From contig JAGGRA010000013.1 of assembly GCA_018613035.1 (NCBI GenBank), forward strand, positions 1-64,000: a DNA stretch of 64,000 nt, read 5' to 3'. The translations under genes and the position numbers were made by a program. Below the pieces are notes generated by a model, which saw only the letters and a list, made by a program, of their open reading frames with translations, had not been told where the DNA came from and did no database searches. This document shows positions 25,705 to 33,006 of the stretch, in pieces (within the stretch, counting starts at the first letter, position 1; each line of letters begins with the position of its first letter). Source of the stretch: Pseudomonas sp. ISL-84 (GTDB taxonomy: Bacteria; Bacillota; Bacilli; Bacillales; Cytobacillaceae).

Positions 25705-26259
25705 ATGAAATACATTCTAGAAACCCAGAACCCTGAACAAAACATTACCCTGGACCAGGCAATCCATGGCCAATATACCATGGCTGTATTCGTCCGCCAC
25801 CTTGGCTGACCAGTTTGCAGAGCCTATCTTGCGCAGTTGCGCGAGCGAATAAACGAAGTGGAGGCAAGAGGCTTTCAGGTTATTGCCATCGCTCCTTCTA
25901 AAGGACCTTTCATCAAACAATTCCTTGACCAGTTTGGTCCCTACCCATTTCCAATCCTCGGCGATCCATCCAGGGAGTCTTATAAGGGCATGGGACATAA
26001 AACGATGCCAAAATGGAAGCTTCTTTCCAAAGCAGCATTTAGTTTTATAACCGGAAAGGTTAACGGATTTATTCCTAAGGATGAAAAGCAAAAGGAATTC
26101 GTAATGAAATCCATGAAAACACAGGATGTCTATATTCAAGGCGGAACCTGGCTTTTCTCCCCAAATGGAAAGATATTGTGGAACCATATTGATGAATCAC
26201 CTGAAGATCACGCAAAGATTGATGATGTTATAAAGAAAATGGACGAAGTAAAAGGCTAG
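25705..26259 (+). CDS. Selenocysteine-containing AhpC/TSA-type redox protein (candidate, in-frame TGA as Sec35, UxxC)
   Basis: Read through TGA at 25807-25809 this is a 184-residue thioredoxin-fold protein of the AhpC-TSA_2 (PRXL2-like) type. The TGA is in MAVFVRHLG-U-PVCRAYLAQL, exactly where the family has the first Cys of the CxxC in RHxGCxxCR. The frame continues unbroken through FQVIAIAPSKG, FPILGDPSRESYKGMG and GGTWLFSPNGKILW. The start (ATG 25705) has GAAAGGCGG 7 nt upstream; the 34 codons before the TGA are needed for the first beta strand, so a start after the TGA would remove the active site. A SECIS-like hairpin follows at 25828. Predicted role: peroxide or disulfide reductase using a Sec-Cys pair. 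A nonsense-mutated pseudogene is the alternative, less likely because a second gene here shows the same arrangement. Confidence 0.82.
25828..25845 (+). promoter_or_regulatory. Candidate SECIS element of the UxxC gene
   Basis: CUUGCGC pairs with GCGCGAG (7 bp, one G-U) around loop AGUU. The loop begins 26 nt after the UGA and has G at its second position. Both the distance and the early loop G agree with the known bacterial SECIS pattern. Confidence 0.7.
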
Positions 26260-26292
26260 AAGGCAGCCTTATCATTTGGCTGCCTTCCCTTT
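26260..26292. terminator. Bidirectional terminator between UxxC gene and folate gene
   Basis: AAGGCAGCC / GGCTGCCTT stem with a 9-nt loop between two converging genes; the plus-strand tail is CCCTTTTG. Confidence 0.8.
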
Positions 26293-27006
26293 TGTCATCT
26301 CCCATATTTCCCGCAAAACTGGCATTTCTTCCATTTCCTCTTCGGTCACAAGTTCCCATTGAATGCCATCCGGTTTTGGATAAGGTGTATTCGTTTGAAT
26401 CAGCTCCTTTTCGGTTGCAATCCAGTCCACCGTCAAATCGTAGGGATCTCTTGGTATATCTGCACCTGTGACCTGGGCGCTATTAGCCGTTCCAATCACA
26501 GGGATGGGAGGATTGCCAAGCTCCCTGATAATCGCATATTCCCGGTCAGCATACCCCTCGCCCTTCCCAACTCGCCTTCCATCCCTATGAAGCCCCACAG
26601 ATCCTGCAAAAAATAAATCGATCACAGGAAGTTCAGTAAGAGGAATTTCCTTTCCGTATGAATGTATATGCTTAAGGCTCGCGGCTTTTCGTTCTTCACC
26701 GGCAGGAACCCATTCCGGTTTTACCATAATAAAGCCTGCTCTCAGTCTTGGAGTCGGCACCAGCAAAGTCTTACCGTCTTTTAAAACTTGTGTGCGGATC
26801 GGCAGCTGCGGACTATCAGGATTCACTTTTATGACTTTTGCTTTTTTGTATTCGGGCATACTAAAAACAAATTGTGCCGCCTTTTCAGCACCTTTGAAAT
26901 TGGGAATTCTATTTTTCAGCGGAAAAGGAAAACGTCCAAGCTTATTTTCCTCAAGATAATTCCATATGTATTCACGAATTTCTTTCTTTGTATTCAATGC
27001 ATTCAC
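26272..27006 (-). CDS. 5-formyltetrahydrofolate cyclo-ligase-like protein
   Basis: 244 residues. The MTHFS fold is indicated by TKKEIREYIWNYLEENKLGRFP at the start and the nucleotide/folate loop VGLHRDGRRVGKGEGYADREYAII at about 154-177. It is longer than YqgN-type enzymes and resembles the divergent family related to MTHFSD, so ATP-dependent conversion of 5-formyl-THF to 5,10-methenyl-THF is likely but not assured. Monocistronic; its stop lies in the shared terminator. Confidence 0.75.
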   Translation of the reverse strand: MNALNTKKEIREYIWNYLEENKLGRFPFPLKNRIPNFKGAEKAAQFVFSMPEYKKAKVIKVNPDSPQLPIRTQVLKDGKTLLVPTPRLRAGFIMVKPEWVPAGEERKAASLKHIHSYGKEIPLTELPVIDLFFAGSVGLHRDGRRVGKGEGYADREYAIIRELGNPPIPVIGTANSAQVTGADIPRDPYDLTVDWIATEKELIQTNTPYPKPDGIQWELVTEEEMEEMPVLREIWEMTKGKAAK

Positions 27007-27104
27007 TCCCTATCCTTTTATTTTATCCATCTTATATAAAACTGAATAGAAAAAGGGTTTTTAATTACCAAATATTTCTTATAAGAAAAATGTTTTGGGA
27101 CAGG

Positions 27105-27362
27105 TCATCGTGGTAAACAGATAATGCAAGGCCAATAACAAAACAGAAGGGACTGGTTCACGATGAAAAGCGTAACAGCGACTTCAAGGTTCGTCATTGG
27201 CATTGCAAGAAACCAGGGAGGATTTGCAGAGCGTTCGAAAGGCACTCTCGTCTATAACCGATATATTTAAGATCGGTTCGATCCTATGCATATCGTAACT
27301 CCTTAGGTTGTCCGTCATCGGACTTAAAAAAGGTGCAGACCAAGCGGTTTGCATCTTTTTTA
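27105..27362 (+). ncRNA. Candidate structured RNA with pseudoknot and terminator
   Basis: About 260 nt between two genes. Helix 1: 27105-27113 pairs with 27158-27166 (TCATCGTGG / TCACGATGA, 9 bp). Helix 2: TGCAAGGCCAAT at 27125-27136 pairs with ATTGGCATTGCA at 27196-27207, 11 of 12 positions. The two cross, so they would form a pseudoknot or alternate. Further hairpins GATCG-GTT-CGATC (about 27270-27283) and GTCCG-TCAT-CGGAC (about 27310-27323) lead to an intrinsic terminator at 27326-27362 (AGGTGCAGAC / GTTTGCATCT plus T tract). No known riboswitch class was recognised. A 35-codon frame at 27163-27270 is embedded and could instead be a leader peptide. Confidence 0.5.
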
Positions 27363-27557
27363 ATGTCCACGAAAAAGCTTCTTCACTAGATTCCTTCCCT
27401 ACCGTTTTAATTTCAAGTTATTTTTTTCCTATCTTTCCTTCCCTATATTTCAAAATTCTCCCTCTTTTTTTTCTGCCGCCTTATTAAATTTTTTTAAACT
27501 TTGTTTAGATATGAATATCTTTTTCCATAATGCCTAATAAAAGGAGGTTTCCAGTTA

Positions 27558-28325
27558 ATGTCTGAACATGAAAATAAATCAGAATCAACCATGTCGCGAA
27601 GAAAATTTATCCGCAATTCCGGCTTAGTTGCTGGTGGATTGGTAGGCGGAGGGATTCTTGGCGGGCTGATTGGAGCCAACATGAATAAAGATGACGGCAC
27701 TGCCACTGAAGGTAACGAACATGAAAATGGACATGACCAGGTTGCATTCCAGCAGTCACCCCTTTATTTTACCAATCCAGAGATATTCGGGATTCTGCAA
27801 GCCGCTGTAGAAAGAATTTATCCGAAGGATGAAAACGGGCCGGGGGCAAATGATTTGGATGTTCCCTTTTTCATTGACCATCAGCTGGCTGGTTCATGGG
27901 GCCACAATACAAAGGAATATATGCAGGGCCCTTTCTTTCCCGGTTCAAACTTTCAGGGGTATCAATCCCCTCTTAAACGCCATGAAGTCTTTGATGTTGG
28001 CCTGGTCGCTCTTCAAACCTACAGCAGGGATAAATTTAAAAAGCCTTTTGCTGAACTGGAAGGTGAACAGCAGGATGAAATCCTCACTGCCTTTGAAGAA
28101 GACAAAGTGGAGCTGCGGGGCGTTACTTCTAAAACGTTCTTTAGTATCCTGCGGGCCGCAACCATAGAGGGTGTGTATGCAGATCCTGCATATGCAGGCA
28201 ATAAGAATATGGAAGGGTGGAAAATGAAAAACTTCCCAGGCCACCAAATGAGCTATATTAACCAAATTGAGTCCGAGAAATTCGTTGAAATTAAACCGAA
28301 CAGCCTCCATGCATATACGAAATAA
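27558..28325 (+). CDS. Gluconate 2-dehydrogenase subunit 3 family protein with Tat signal
   Basis: 255 residues. The N-terminus has a twin-arginine signal, SRRKFIRNSGLVAGGLVGGGILGGL at about 12-36 (RRxFxR-type), followed by an acidic linker. The mature part has the Gluconate_2-dh3 pattern (FFIDHQLAGSWGHNTKEYMQGPF, then FEEDKVELRGVTSKTFFSILRAATIEGVYADPAYAGNKNMEGWKM). This small subunit partners the FAD subunit encoded 51 nt downstream. It probably carries the complex across the membrane by Tat and may anchor it through the uncleaved signal. AAAGGAGG precedes the ATG. Confidence 0.85.
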   Translation: MSEHENKSESTMSRRKFIRNSGLVAGGLVGGGILGGLIGANMNKDDGTATEGNEHENGHDQVAFQQSPLYFTNPEIFGILQAAVERIYPKDENGPGANDLDVPFFIDHQLAGSWGHNTKEYMQGPFFPGSNFQGYQSPLKRHEVFDVGLVALQTYSRDKFKKPFAELEGEQQDEILTAFEEDKVELRGVTSKTFFSILRAATIEGVYADPAYAGNKNMEGWKMKNFPGHQMSYINQIESEKFVEIKPNSLHAYTK

Positions 28326-28376
28326 TCGGAATTTGAAAGAATTTAAATTTATTTTCCACTATCGGGAGGGAAGAAT

Positions 28377-30092
28377 ATGGCTAAAACATTGCCAAAAACA
28401 GATGCAGTCATTATAGGAGTCGGCTGGGCAGGAGGAATTCTTGCCGCCGAGCTTGGAAAGCAGGGAATCAAGGTTGTCGGCCTTGAACGAGGAAAAGAAC
28501 GCGGTGTGAAAGACTACTATGTAGTCCATGACGAGCTTCGCTATGGAATTCGCTATGAATTAATGCAGGATCTTTCAAAGGAGACCATTACCTTCCGCAA
28601 TCACGCCAAGGAAAGGGCCCTTCCCATGAGGCAGCTTGGTTCCTTTTTGCTTGGTGAGGGCTTAGGCGGATCAGGTGTCCATTGGAATGGTCATACCTTC
28701 CGCTTTCTGCCCTATGATTTTGAAATAAAATCGCAAACGATAAAAAAATATGGCGAAGCAAAGGTAAAGGATCTCGGCCTTCAAATTCAGGATTGGGGCA
28801 TTACCTACGATGAACTTGAGCCTTATTTTGATCAATTTGAAAAAGCTGCGGGGATTGGCGGAGAGGAAAGCGAGCTCGGCCCTAAAAGATCGAACCCTTA
28901 CCCGAATCCTCCAATGAAGGAAACGCCTATTACTGCAAGGTTTAAGGAAGCGACCAAGTCGTTAGGAATGAAGCCTTATCAAATGCCTTCCGGGAATATG
29001 AGCCAAGCTTATGAAAACCAGTATGGCGCCAAGATGGCCGCTTGCCAGTATTGCGCTTTCTGTGAGCGCTTTGGCTGTGAATATGGGGCTAAAGCAGACC
29101 CAACCGTTGCCGTTATTCCTTTTGCCAAAGAAACGGGAAATGTTGATATCCGTAATTATGCGAATGTAACAGAAATTCTTCATGACGGAAAAAAAGCAAC
29201 TGGTGTCAGATATATTGATGTCCAGACGAAAGAAGAATTTATCCAGCCGGCTGAAATGGTCATTGTGACAAGCTATGTCATGAATAACACCCGCCTTTTG
29301 CTTACTTCCAAGCTTGGCCGTCCCTATAATCCTGACACAGGTAAAGGTGTTATTGGAAAGAATTACTGTTATCAGATACTTCCTGGTTCTGCAGGCTTCT
29401 TTGATGAAGAACAATTCAATACGTTCATGGGTGCTGGTGCTTTGGGGGCGACAGTCGATGATTATAATGGCGATAATTTTGACCATTCCGATCTTGACTT
29501 CATCCACGGCGGTTCCATATCCATTAACCAATCCGGCTACAGGCCAATCCAATATAATATGGTTCCGACCGATACACCAAAATGGGGCAGCAAGTTTAAG
29601 GAAAATTCAATCAAGTATTTTACAAGAGCACTAAGCATCGGTACACAGGGTGCATCCATGCCAGTCAAGACTAATTACATGGATTTGGATCCTTCCTACA
29701 AAGATGCCTATGGACTCCCGCTCTTGCGTATGACTTACGACTTTACTGAACAGGATAAAAACCTTTACAACTACATTGGCAGTATCACAGACAAGATAAT
29801 GAAAGAAATGGGCCCTTCGAGAGTTAATGACCGACAGCAGCTTGAGCATTATGATATCGTCCCTTATCAGACAACTCACAATACGGGCGGTGTCATTATG
29901 GGAGCAGACCCGGAAACTTCTGCGGTCAATAACTACCTCCAGATGTGGGATGCGGAAAATGTATTTGTCATTGGCGCATCTGCTTTTGCCCATAATGGAG
30001 GCTATAATCCTACAGGAACAGTGGGAGCACTTGCCTACAGGGCAGCAGAGGGCATTATTAAATACAGCAAAGAAGGCGGCCTGCTTGCATAA
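28377..30092 (+). CDS. GMC-type FAD dehydrogenase large subunit
   Basis: 571 residues of the GMC oxidoreductase superfamily. The FAD-binding Rossmann motif is VIIGVGWAGGILAAELGKQG at about 11-30. The GMC C-terminal part (HNTGGVIMGADPETSAVNNYLQMWDAENVFVIGASAFAHNGGYNPTGTVGALAYRAAE) carries the catalytic His region. A Cys-rich segment CQYCAFCERFGCEYGAKADP at about 223-242 may bind metal or an Fe-S centre. It has no export signal of its own and should hitch-hike with the twin-arginine subunit. Likely an outer-surface sugar or polyol dehydrogenase feeding electrons to the membrane; the substrate is unknown. Confidence 0.85.
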   Translation: MAKTLPKTDAVIIGVGWAGGILAAELGKQGIKVVGLERGKERGVKDYYVVHDELRYGIRYELMQDLSKETITFRNHAKERALPMRQLGSFLLGEGLGGSGVHWNGHTFRFLPYDFEIKSQTIKKYGEAKVKDLGLQIQDWGITYDELEPYFDQFEKAAGIGGEESELGPKRSNPYPNPPMKETPITARFKEATKSLGMKPYQMPSGNMSQAYENQYGAKMAACQYCAFCERFGCEYGAKADPTVAVIPFAKETGNVDIRNYANVTEILHDGKKATGVRYIDVQTKEEFIQPAEMVIVTSYVMNNTRLLLTSKLGRPYNPDTGKGVIGKNYCYQILPGSAGFFDEEQFNTFMGAGALGATVDDYNGDNFDHSDLDFIHGGSISINQSGYRPIQYNMVPTDTPKWGSKFKENSIKYFTRALSIGTQGASMPVKTNYMDLDPSYKDAYGLPLLRMTYDFTEQDKNLYNYIGSITDKIMKEMGPSRVNDRQQLEHYDIVPYQTTHNTGGVIMGADPETSAVNNYLQMWDAENVFVIGASAFAHNGGYNPTGTVGALAYRAAEGIIKYSKEGGLLA

Positions 30093-30147
30093 AGAGGAAG
30101 CGCCGGACTTCCACCTAAAAAGGAACGCGGACTAAAACCGCTGCGTC

Positions 30148-30172
30148 CTCCCAAAACCTGCACTTTTGGGAG
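30148..30172 (+). other. Hairpin between the dehydrogenase and tatA
   Basis: CTCCCAAAA pairs with TTTTGGGAG around a 7-nt loop. No T tract follows, so it may protect or process the upstream dehydrogenase mRNA instead of ending it, lowering tatAC relative to the enzyme genes. Confidence 0.5.
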
Positions 30173-30276
30173 AACGATAAGTTACTGACGAAGCTTTCCT
30201 TTTCCAGGAGCTTAAGACCTTGAGTTGATTGCGCTTAAGTCTGACATCATAAACAGCAGTAAAAGGAGTGAGGATT

Positions 30277-30495
30277 ATGGGTCTTTCAAATATAGGTATT
30301 CCGGGATTGATTATCATCCTGGTCATCACTTTAATTATCTTTGGCCCCAAGAAGCTGCCTGAAATCGGGTCGGCTTTTGGGAGAACACTTTCCGAATTCA
30401 AAAAGTCAGCCCGGGATATTATGAGTGACGATGATGAGCCTGAAACGAAGACACGCCCAATCGAACCATCAGACCGAAAGGATAAACCGCTTTAA
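30277..30495 (+). CDS. tatA: Twin-arginine translocase subunit TatA
   Basis: 72 residues: one N-terminal membrane helix ([17 protein letters not shown]), the hinge [10 protein letters not shown], an amphipathic helix ([17 protein letters not shown]) and a charged tail. TatA forms the size-adapting pore of the Tat export system. AAAGGAGTGAGG lies 8 nt before the ATG at 30277; a GTG at 30268 overlaps that site and is rejected. It is directly followed by tatC. Confidence 0.93.
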   Translation: MGLSNIGIPGLIIILVITLIIFGPKKLPEIGSAFGRTLSEFKKSARDIMSDDDEPETKTRPIEPSDRKDKPL

Positions 30496-30509
30496 GAGGA
30501 GGGTTTGAA

Positions 30510-31241
30510 ATGGACAAAGATGAGCAAACCCTTGTGGAGCATTTAACGGACCTAAGAAAAGTGCTTCTTCGGTCGCTAATTTTCTTTATATTTTGCTTTG
30601 CCGTTTGTTTAGTTTCCATCAATAGATTAATACCCTTGCTGTCAAATCAGCATGAACTTGTCATGCTTGGGCCTCTTGATGTCATTAAGATGTATACAGG
30701 AATAGCAGGAAGCATTAGCCTCGGGCTTTCGCTTCCTTTTATCGCCTATCAGGTGTGGCTATTTGTGAAGCCGGCATTAACTGAAAAAGAAAGCAGGCTA
30801 TCTATCATGTTTTTCCCAGCCATCCTTTTCAGTTTTATCGGCGGTCTTTGCTTCGGTTTTTTCATTATCTTCCCCACTATTTATCAATTTCTGATGTTAC
30901 TGGGGGAATCCCACTTTTCCATGATGATTACTGCCAGGGAATATTTTTCATTTTTGCTGATGTCCACCATTCCTTTTGGGTTTCTTTTTGAGGTTCCCTT
31001 GCTTTTGTTATTCCTGACAGCCATTGGCATTGTCACACCTGCTATGCTCAGTTCCATGCGGAAATACGCTTATGTTATTATGGCAGTTGTTTCAGCACTA
31101 ATTACGCCTCCCGATCTATTTTCACAGATTCTCGTGTTAATACCATTGATCGGGTTATATGAAATTGGGGTTCTTTTATCCAGAGCAAGGTTTAAAAAAT
31201 TGAATGCAGTAAAGGGGACTTCTCCTTCAAATGAACTCTAG
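30510..31241 (+). CDS. tatC: Twin-arginine translocase subunit TatC
   Basis: 243 residues with six membrane helices. TatC recognises the twin-arginine signal. Family landmarks: LVEHLTDLRKVLLRSLIFF at the start (conserved Glu in the N-terminal helix), PFIAYQVWLFVKPALTEKE (conserved PxxxYQxxxFxxPGL-type segment), FGFLFEVPLLLLF and SALITPPDLFSQ. AGAGGAGGG precedes the ATG; 14 nt separate it from tatA. Together they make a minimal TatAC translocase adjacent to its likely substrate. Confidence 0.95.
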   Translation: MDKDEQTLVEHLTDLRKVLLRSLIFFIFCFAVCLVSINRLIPLLSNQHELVMLGPLDVIKMYTGIAGSISLGLSLPFIAYQVWLFVKPALTEKESRLSIMFFPAILFSFIGGLCFGFFIIFPTIYQFLMLLGESHFSMMITAREYFSFLLMSTIPFGFLFEVPLLLLFLTAIGIVTPAMLSSMRKYAYVIMAVVSALITPPDLFSQILVLIPLIGLYEIGVLLSRARFKKLNAVKGTSPSNEL

Positions 31242-31257
31242 CAAATGCAGGAAGCTA

Positions 31258-31283
31258 GTTTAACTTGTCTTCTAAAAGGATAT
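31258..31283 (+). promoter_or_regulatory. Possible sigma-B promoter of the YmfJ-type gene
   Basis: GTTTAA and GGATAT separated by 14 nt resemble the sigma-B consensus GTTTAA-N12-15-GGGTAT, about 35 nt before the start codon. Confidence 0.45.
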
Positions 31284-31317
31284 TAAATAAGAAACATTCT
31301 TTTAGGAGGCCATAAGT

Positions 31318-31659
31318 ATGAATGAACAAGAACACGTAATTAAACAAGATGGTGAATTGGATACAAAAAATGTTAGAAAGGCAATGGACCGTATGTCTAA
31401 TGAGCGAGCTGAAGATATCTTAAGCACCTTTGATGAATTTAAGAGCTACCTGAGCGAAAGAATCGAGCTTGGCAAAAGGCTGGGATTAAATGAAGAGCAG
31501 CTTGCGGTAACAGCTGAAAAGGTTGCTGCTTACCTCGCTGAAAATGTGGAGCCAAAAAACCGGGAAGAGCAGCTGCTGAAAGAATTGTGGAAGGTAGGAG
31601 ATGAAGAAGAAAGGCATAAGCTGGCCCACATGCTTGTGCGCCTAAGTGAACAGGGTTAA
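31318..31659 (+). CDS. DUF3243 protein, YmfJ family
   Basis: 113 residues, hydrophilic and helical. The family core is TFDEFKSYLSERIELGKRLGLNEEQL, then VAAYLAENVEPKNREEQLLKELWKVGDEEERHKLAHMLVRL. The function of YmfJ is unknown. AGGAGG lies 6 nt before the ATG. A sigma-B-like promoter suggests a general stress role, which is inference. Confidence 0.85.
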   Translation: MNEQEHVIKQDGELDTKNVRKAMDRMSNERAEDILSTFDEFKSYLSERIELGKRLGLNEEQLAVTAEKVAAYLAENVEPKNREEQLLKELWKVGDEEERHKLAHMLVRLSEQG

Positions 31660-31667
31660 AATAAACG

Positions 31668-31704
31668 GCCGGAATCGTCTGTTAATGACTGTTCCGGCTT
31701 TCTT
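31668..31704. terminator. Terminator shared by the YmfJ-type gene and the convergent small gene
   Basis: GCCGGAA / TTCCGGC stem with a 17-nt loop, followed by TTTCTTATTG; the minus-strand gene ends at 31703. Confidence 0.6.
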
Positions 31705-31984
31705 ATTGCTTGAGTTCCTTATAATGATGGATAAATTGACTTGGTTCAGATTTTACATGAAAGGAATACAGCCCCCGGTTCGTATGAAGGTAAAGGAATC
31801 CGATTTCCGAATTGGACACCCTGTATGACATATCCCATACTTCATCAATCAGAAATTTTTCCGTGGGCGAAATAATCTGGTCTTCATAGAGATGAAGATG
31901 GTGTTCCTGTTCAATGTACTGCTGCTGATTCCAGTCAATCGTCCGGCTTACAATGATAAAGGGGTGGGAAGCAATGATTCTCAC
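31703..31984 (-). CDS. Conserved-looking hypothetical protein, 93 residues
   Basis: Not recognised. It is a soluble, mixed alpha/beta protein with a Trp/His/Tyr-rich profile (MRIIASHPFIIVSRTIDWNQ, IDEVWDMSYR, LYLHTNRGLYSFHV, FIHHYKEL). The pattern DQIISPTEKFLIDEVWDMSYR followed by FLYLHTNRGLYSF resembles a small PH-like fold. The frame opens at an ATG at 31996, but GGAGG lies inside the next codons, 5 nt before the GTG at 31984, so GTG is the likely start. Confidence 0.6.
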   Translation of the reverse strand: MRIIASHPFIIVSRTIDWNQQQYIEQEHHLHLYEDQIISPTEKFLIDEVWDMSYRVSNSEIGFLYLHTNRGLYSFHVKSEPSQFIHHYKELKQ

Positions 31985-32046
31985 AAGAACCTCCATTTAG
32001 GAAAAGTTATGCTTCCATTGAAACACATTCAAGAACCAGATTCAAA

Positions 32047-32592
32047 CTAGGCGTGTTTAGCCATATATTCTTCCCGCAAGATCGCATAATAAGTTAAATC
32101 TACCGGCTTCCCGTCTTTTACTGCATGCTGGCGCAATATTCCTTCATGCTTCATTCCAGCCTTCTCCATAATCCTCCAGGACCCCGGATTATCGGTAAAA
32201 GCAAGCGCATAAATGCGGTTATGATTCATTTCTTCAAAGCCGTATTTGATAATCGCCATGGCGGCTTCAGTTCCATAGCCTTTACCCCAGAACGGCTTGC
32301 CGATCCAATAGCCGATTTCCGCTCTTCTGTTTGCATTTGGTCCCGAAATATTAATCAGCCCAATTAAACGATTATCCTCTTTTAGCGTGATGGCAAAAAT
32401 AGCAATCTTTCCTTTTTTCTCGGCTTCAAGAATACTTGTAATAAACTCCTCCGCACCGCCTTTAGGATAAGGGTGCGGAATATTTAAAGTGGTCTTTGCT
32501 ACGTCATAATCGCTCGCATACTCTTCTACCTTTTCGGCATCATCAAGTGTAAGGTTTCGAAGAAGAATGCGTTTAGCCTCCAATGTTTTCAT
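32047..32592 (-). CDS. GNAT acetyltransferase, RimJ/RimL type
   Basis: 181 residues. The N-terminal block LEAKRILLRNLTLDDAEKVEEYA and the acetyl-CoA motif IGYWIGKPFWGKGYGTEAAMAIIKYGFEEM at about 97-126 place it with RimJ/RimL-like N-terminal or small-molecule acetyltransferases. NPGSWRIMEKAGMKHEG is the usual final motif. AAAGGAGG precedes the ATG. The substrate is not predictable. Confidence 0.85.
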   Translation of the reverse strand: MKTLEAKRILLRNLTLDDAEKVEEYASDYDVAKTTLNIPHPYPKGGAEEFITSILEAEKKGKIAIFAITLKEDNRLIGLINISGPNANRRAEIGYWIGKPFWGKGYGTEAAMAIIKYGFEEMNHNRIYALAFTDNPGSWRIMEKAGMKHEGILRQHAVKDGKPVDLTYYAILREEYMAKHA

Positions 32593-32654
32593 CGCTTTGG
32601 CCTCCTTTTAGATATTATGAGCTTTGCTTTGTCTTTACTTTAATGATTTTTCCA

Positions 32655-32875
32655 TAAGGCTATTTTCGCAAACTTGTTACTTTTATAACAAGTAGGGAGG
32701 AGAGGTTGATATCCGCTCCAGGATGCTCAAGCTTCCGCGGGGCGAGAGGTGAGCCTCCTCGGCGTACAACGCCTGTGGGGTCTCATCTGTCCCACTTCTC
32801 CCGCTGGAGTCTCTCACCTTCCGCAACAACTAACCTTATTTATCAACGGTTCGCATTGTTTTTGGCTTTTATAGA
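32655..32875. repeat. MITE-like palindromic repeat, copy 3
   Basis: Left end AAGGCTATTTTCGCAAACTTG, then a core from 32702 in the opposite orientation to copies 1-2 (GGTTGATATCCGCTCCAGGA ... GAGCCTCCTCGGC ... GTGGGGTCTCATCTGTCCC). The right end is degenerate. The region 32593-33006 holds no gene otherwise; the 84-codon frame at 32706 is a repeat artefact. Confidence 0.8.
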
Positions 32876-32970
32876 GTGTCCCCCCTGCTTGTTAATAATT
32901 AATTGTACGATGAAATTCAATATTCTGCTTTTCCAGGCACACTTCCTTCCCTACTCATGAATTTTATTAG

Positions 32971-32998
32971 AAAAAGCACACCACTATTGTGATGTGCC
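32971..32998 (-). terminator. Terminator of the tldD-pmbA operon
   Basis: GCACACCAC / GTGATGTGC stem (8 of 9 pairs) with a TATT loop, followed on the minus strand by CTTTTTCTAAT. Confidence 0.75.
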
Positions 32999-33006
32999 AC
33001 CTCCTG

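Noticed and set aside
27163-27270. 35-codon frame in the gap before the dehydrogenase genes
   Set aside because: Only a weak upstream AGAAGGGA, and the segment is better explained by paired RNA helices; kept as an alternative in the ncRNA entry.
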